Made by a program: the position numbers and the translations under genes. Below, piece by piece: positions 63,867-64,000 of a stretch of 64,000 nt of DNA. The notes beneath the pieces were generated by a model that saw nothing but the letters and a program-made list of their open reading frames with translations, made no database searches and had not been told where the DNA came from. The stretch is taken from the NCBI RefSeq assembly GCF_006937785.1, contig NZ_SJEE01000011.1, positions 62,001 through 126,000 of the forward strand, written 5' to 3'. This DNA is from Pseudanabaena sp. UWO311 (GTDB lineage: Bacteria; Cyanobacteriota; Cyanobacteriia; Pseudanabaenales; Pseudanabaenaceae). Position 1 is the stretch's first letter; the number at the start of each line of letters is the position of its first letter.

Positions 63867-64000
63867 AAACCGTTGCGACTACAGGCACAGCATCCGTAGC
63901 TTCAGGGCTATTCTGCTCCGAAGGCGGCACGACTTGCCAGAACTTCGGTAAATAGCTCGACCAATTATCGAGAATTTCCTTTGCTCGGCTACTGCCAGTA
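63865..64000 (-). CDS. gltB: Ferredoxin-dependent glutamate synthase, C-terminal end
   Basis: The last 44 codons of a minus-strand gene that continues beyond the right edge: [20 protein letters not shown], then [11 protein letters not shown] and a short valine-rich tail to TAA. The [16 protein letters not shown] end is characteristic of GltB/GlsF in cyanobacteria, the enzyme that makes two glutamates from glutamine and 2-oxoglutarate using reduced ferredoxin. The active sites lie outside the window, so NADPH- versus ferredoxin-type is judged only from the tail. Confidence 0.75.
   Translation of the reverse strand, partial: TGSSRAKEILDNWSSYLPKFWQVVPPSEQNSPEATDAVPVVATV

Overview
The window reads as a chromosome segment of a filamentous, phycoerythrin-containing cyanobacterium, most like Pseudanabaena and relatives. 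The pointers are: the HIP1 octamer GCGATCGC scattered through most genes; a phycoerythrin locus (cpeB-cpeA-cpeY-cpeZ); cyanobacterial house genes (pilus-taxis protein HmpF, GH57 branching enzyme, the C-terminus of ferredoxin-dependent glutamate synthase); and secreted filamentous-haemagglutinin, CHAT and DUF928 proteins. No rRNA, CRISPR array, prophage or intact insertion sequence was seen. One tRNA (Gly-GCC) is present.

Layout. 1-13 kb: the start of a DEAD-box helicase, a hybrid histidine kinase whose second receiver has lost its phospho-Asp, then a surface/signalling cluster on the minus strand (TpsA-like haemagglutinin, TPR-CHAT protease-like protein, DUF928 protein) facing a CHASE2 histidine kinase. 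13-19 kb: translation factors LepA (-) and IF-2 (+). 19-21 kb: a small island with an AAA ATPase interrupted by one in-frame TAG, an overlapping TOPRIM-like partner and a C-terminal remnant of lipB. 21-36 kb: ordinary chromosome (ABC1/UbiB kinase, RluA-type pseudouridine synthase, RsmI, phasin-like protein, cyclophilin, HmpF, peptide ABC permease, GIY-YIG protein, a 44-residue membrane protein, flavin reductase, tRNA-Gly, TldD protease, GH57). 36-45 kb: LysM-M23 envelope peptidase, PheS, an ABC exporter, a HAD-like surface-polysaccharide type protein, an unpaired Wzm-type permease and a TIGR03943 protein. 45-53 kb: a TetR-controlled efflux operon (HlyD, double ATPase, two ABC-2 permeases) with an AT-rich CoiA-like gene lodged inside it. 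53-58 kb: phycoerythrin genes with HEAT-repeat lyases and a methyltransferase. 58-64 kb: sugar-type ABC ATPase, then a repeat-rich accessory end with Uma2, a zinc-ribbon protein, a MITE with target duplication, a decayed gene, a RelE-type toxin-antitoxin pair and the end of glutamate synthase.

The most striking feature of the non-coding DNA is its palindromes. Nearly every gene end carries a long, almost perfect hairpin whose loop-proximal core is often GGCGC-NNN-GCGCC, while the outer arms differ from site to site. There are also at least four dispersed families: a ~106 bp MITE-like element with ATACCAA/TTGGTAT ends (four copies), a ~55 bp palindrome (three copies), a ~50 bp palindrome (two copies), and an ~80 bp unit bounded by GATCGCAT (clustered at 62.4-63.8 kb).

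The best candidates for under-described biology are the ATPase/TOPRIM-like pair near 19-20.7 kb, the haemagglutinin-CHAT-DUF928-CHASE2 cluster, the CoiA-like gene inside the efflux operon, and the palindrome families. All functional calls come from reading motifs by eye; no database search was run.
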